Source: Lithospermum erythrorhizon (lineage: Eukaryota > Streptophyta > Magnoliopsida > Boraginales > Boraginaceae). From it: a DNA stretch of 64,000 nucleotides. The DNA lies in contig JADFUC010001333.1 in NCBI GenBank assembly GCA_019722365.1, positions 248,001 through 312,000 of the forward strand, read 5' to 3'. The notes under the pieces were generated by a model, which did no database searches, was not told the DNA's origin, and worked only from the letters and a program-made list of their open reading frames with translations. Shown piece after piece: positions 61,401 through 64,000 of the stretch (position 1 is the first letter of the stretch; each line of letters opens with the position of its first letter). The position numbers and the translations under genes are program-made.

Positions 61401-62738
61401 TTTAGAATCCGACGGTCTGAAGTCTTCCTTAGTTGTAAGTCCTTTTTTTAATACTTGAATTTTGATATTAGATAAGCATTGAAGTCGTATTGAGGTATGT
61501 ATAACTTTTACTTTCGATTATCCTCGAAGCGTCGTTGTCGGACGTTTGCGGACGATAAGGTATTGAGTTCAAGAAGGATGGTGTGGTATGTGCAGCGATA
61601 GATATACCTTCTAGGTAGAGAATGAGGAGGCTTCGATGATGTGTTGCGAACCTTAATTGTCTTTCAAAATTTTTGTAATGCCTCGATTATTAATGGTGTT
61701 TATGCTTTAGATAATCGTGTCTCACGATTTAAACGTGTTTGTTGGCTTATGTTTGAATGAAATGTTAGTAATTATGATTTATAAAATGTTTGAATTTATT
61801 TTTTATATTCATTTCTTTGTTATGCTTTGTGTTTGTTTATAAGAAATATACATAATATATAAGCGAGGAGTTCTAATTATTGGCTTAGAGGCGGCTTGAA
61901 AAGTATTTATAAGTTACCCACTTGTCTTAAAAACACTTCGATATCATCGAAGATGTTTTGTCGTACTCTTTGGCAGAATTTTGAAGTATTCTCTAAATAA
62001 TTTTTTGTAATAGTGTTTTTAACCATGATGTAAGTTCAATTGTTCAAATCTGCATTAGTATTCAGATTGATTTCTTTTGTCATAATAATCATTATACTCC
62101 ATTTATATTTGCGTCCGATTTCATATAGTCAGTATATGTATTAAAATCCATGCAATAATTTAAATATATATTAAAGTTAACTCATAAAAGAATAATTAAA
62201 TACCTGATCTTGAAGAGAAGCATAAGGCTGATGAGATCGTGATACTCTTCTTGTTTTTCTTTCTGCTTTCACCGTTGACCGATTGTTATCCACCATATTA
62301 TCTACAAATTAAAGTATATTTCGAAAGCAAAATGAATAATCATTGTAATTTGATCAAGCTTTCAGAAATCCAGGAGGAAGCTATAGATCAAATAATAATA
62401 TTACGAACTATTCGATATCATCAATTTATCATATTATTAATTACCAAAACTCCCCATGATCGTCGATGAATATGATATTACGTATCTAATTGTGTTGAGG
62501 TAGAATGTGATCTTCGTTTTTGAGTGGGTAAATCCTCGGTAGAATCACAAGAGTCGGGTAAAAAACGGTCCAGACGAAGTAGACAATCTTTATGAGACGA
62601 TGAATCTTCTTCTTGTTTATGTTGTTCATTATTGGCAGAAGCATCAGAAAACATAGCACGCACGAAGGAAGCCTCGATTGAGTTCAAGAATTTCACATGC
62701 TCCTCATTTGTCCATTCCCTCATTCTATCCATCGTCAC
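58450..62738 (-). CDS. COR27/COR28-like small protein, exons separated by a CACTA insertion
   Basis: Exon 1 (62,738 to about 62,480) starts MTMDRMREWTNEEHVKFLNS, then IEASFVRAMF. W-T-(N/D)-E-(K/E)-H-x5-S-x-EASFV is the hallmark of the COR27/COR28 family of cold- and light-responsive, clock-linked regulators. Later LLRLDRFLPDSCDSTEDL follows. Exon 2 (62,301-62,204) lies between a TTTGTAG acceptor and a GTATTTAA donor and ends QPYASLQDQ. A third piece at 58,485-58,450 follows an AACGCAG acceptor and reads VVPQGELRRRE then stop, giving DQ|VVPQ in phase. The join of exons 1 and 2 is not clean: the only good donor (GAT AC|GTAATA) leaves a phase that does not match exon 2. The start of the transcript, or a small mutation, is therefore unresolved. 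Family function is known from Arabidopsis; here it is inference. Confidence 0.6.
58739..62015 (+). mobile_element. CACTA (En/Spm) DNA transposon, 3,277 bp
   Basis: The left end is CACTACTACAAAAAAATATT. The right end, reverse-complemented, is CACTATTACAAAAAATTATT. TTT flanks both ends (58,736-58,738 and 62,016-62,018), the 3-bp duplication expected for CACTA elements. Inside is a plus-strand TNP2 transposase remnant. The element lies in an intron of the minus-strand COR27/28-like gene. Confidence 0.9.
59150..60470 (+). pseudogene. TNP2-like CACTA transposase, decayed
   Basis: Plus-strand pieces are GLKHERIHAC (59,169-59,198), then SSWNSVPLIVHGR (59,517), MQKHKYLSIILTIYGLPKQS (59,588-59,647), TGEDLKLLWEKGVDVYDGLR (59,678) and VAESYISTLLGTMGKSRN (60,172). 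LSKKEKKSF and VLKSRDCHILM (60,427) follow. These follow the order of the Transposase_21 (TNP2) domain, such as IGLKHEKIHACPNDC.., EDLKLLWEEGV.VWD and KSHDCHVLMQ. Stops and frameshifts are common. The C-terminal transposon domain is missing, and the element is about half the usual size, so it is non-autonomous. Confidence 0.82.
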
Positions 62739-62766
62739 AAATATAATACTCTACGAGAGATTGAGG

Positions 62767-62840
62767 GTGTTTTAATATAATATCTATATATGAATATATG
62801 GAGGTGTTTTAATATAATATCTATATATGAGTATATGGAG
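62767..62840. promoter_or_regulatory. two near-identical 37-bp repeats in the COR27/28-like promoter
   Basis: GTGTTTTAATATAATATCTA-containing units run 62,767-62,803 and 62,804-62,840 and differ at one base (A/G). They lie 30-100 bp upstream of the minus-strand start codon. Each holds ATAATATCT, one mismatch from the evening element AAAATATCT used by clock MYB factors. They may also provide TATA function through TATATA. Confidence 0.65.
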
Positions 62841-63825
62841 TTGTTTATTAATTCTTGATGTGGTTGTTGTAAGATATTTTAGGTGACCAGCTGAAAATAG
62901 CTCTAGTTGATAAATCTGGACTTGTGAGGGTACGATTCTCTATGTGCATAATAATTGTGTACATGCATGTCAAAAATATCTTAAAAGTCTTATAGTCATT
63001 TTTAATTGGTGGTGCACTTGAAAGATATTTTGGAAAAAGGGTAAAGTAGAAGGAAGATTTCAATAAAGATCAATGCATGATCAAACAAAAAAGATCTCGA
63101 ACTTCTTCTGCATTACGTCTCTTTCTAATACTATAAATTTATATATAATTATACTCTGTATATTAAATATCTTCATTTGATTGGGCATTGCTTATTAAAG
63201 AGTCATGTTCCATATTAAAATTTTAAAAAAGTCAGGGTCTTATTATTTCACACATAAGATCTTAATATATTCATATCATGATTGATGATTCCATTACGTG
63301 AAGTCAAATGAGTGAATGACTATAAAATCTAGAGGCACCAATGTAATTTCACCCGTGAATTACGAGTACTATTTTGATGGTTTTATTATATCATCAGTCA
63401 TCACCTTCAATTTATACTGCACATGTATTATGATGTATGTCACCAAATACCAAACGTGATCCTTAATTGGCTGAAAGTATTTTCATATGGTCTGTTGGAC
63501 TTTCCCATCAATCGGAGCCTGTTTATGTTTGGATCCATTAGTTGATGGATTTGATATGGATCTAGTAATCATAATGACGCTTTTATTAATGATCCAAACT
63601 TCAAATCAAAAACAAAAAGTTAAGTGTGGATTCATTGTACTCAATCTTAGCATCTTACCTTTTGATAAAATTAAATTGCGTTTCTCAATTTTTTTAAGAT
63701 GAAGTGCAAACACGAAATCAATCTACTAACTAAAAGTATTTTGTGTATTAAATCAAAGGCAAATCAACATACAATCTTTTTCATACTCATGATTCACATG
63801 CTCGAGATAAATGTCTTTTGTAACC
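62841..63825. other. upstream region of the COR27/28-like gene, no other gene seen
   Basis: AT-rich sequence. The 71-codon plus-strand frame at 63,487-63,702 has no recognisable domain and I do not call it. Confidence 0.4.
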
Positions 63826-64000
63826 CCGATTCTTTTAATTATAATATTTTAAAAAATATCATTATAAAATTATTTTAAAGCCGAATCTGATTATATAAAT
63901 TTTATATTTTTTAAGAATAATGAATAATTAATAATTGATGGTGAAGTTGATTTCAAAAAAATTGGCTTGTCAATTAAAATGGATTAAGATAGTATTATAT
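63826..64000 (+). mobile_element. MITE copy cut by the window end, same family as 6,731-6,960
   Basis: It contains AAATTATTTTAAAGCCGAATC, then TATATAAATTTTATATTTTT and TAATAATTGAT. This pairs with AAATTATTTGTAAAGACGAATC, TATAAATTTTATATTTATTT and TAATAATTGATCACC of the copy at 6.7 kb. Confidence 0.5.

Noticed and set aside
1..64000. CRISPR arrays, bacterial operons, rRNA genes
   Set aside because: None seen; the only regularly spaced repeats are LTRs, tandem duplications and microsatellites of a plant genome.

Overview
The window is nuclear DNA of a flowering plant, most likely a eudicot and perhaps an asterid. The evidence is AT-rich intergenic DNA, introns with plant-type GTAAGT/TGCAG splice sites, Stowaway MITEs, a CACTA element, a TTF-type hAT transposase, and Ty1/copia and Athila/SIRE-type retrotransposons. 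Only three cellular genes look real: an hnRNP1-like RNA-binding protein (minus strand, 10.4-12.1 kb), a long intronless ACA12/13-type Ca2+-ATPase homologue (plus strand, 47.35-50.43 kb), and a small COR27/COR28-like gene at the right end (minus strand, 58.45-62.74 kb). A short first-exon fragment of an oxidosqualene (triterpene) cyclase lies at 13.7-13.85 kb. Everything else is mobile-element debris or AT-rich spacer.

Layout. 0-4.7 kb: badly decayed copia remnants, followed by MITEs. 8.3-12.9 kb: RNA-binding protein gene with its flanks. 14.8-17.6 kb: a short-LTR element whose 3' LTR is repeated five times in tandem. 17.6-22.3 kb: an hAT transposase pseudogene split by a ~2.5 kb LTR-like insert. 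22.3-23.3 kb: a miniature LTR element. 25-27.3 kb: a decayed ORF and a G-rich tract. 28.0-43.9 kb: one copia element in minus orientation, split inside its reverse transcriptase by a ~10 kb Athila-like gypsy element (29.5-39.5 kb) and between gag and protease by a probable solo LTR. 44.0-46.6 kb: an unclassified element bounded by ~400 bp direct repeats. 51.2-57.1 kb: a decayed SIRE-type copia with an extra env-position ORF. 58.7-62.0 kb: a CACTA element with TIRs and a matching 3-bp target duplication, sitting in an intron of the COR27/28-like gene.

The most unusual item is the Ca2+-ATPase homologue. It has an uninterrupted 1026-codon frame with the full ten-helix autoinhibited Ca2+-pump architecture, yet every diagnostic catalytic motif is altered: the phosphorylated Asp (DKTGT), TGES, PEGLP, TGDN, KGA, GDGTND and the M6 Asp. 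The sequence reads as a long-lived pseudoenzyme rather than a pump or an ordinary pseudogene. Its 3' end carries a tandem duplication spanning the stop codon. All assignments are from reading the sequence and from memory of the families; no search was run.
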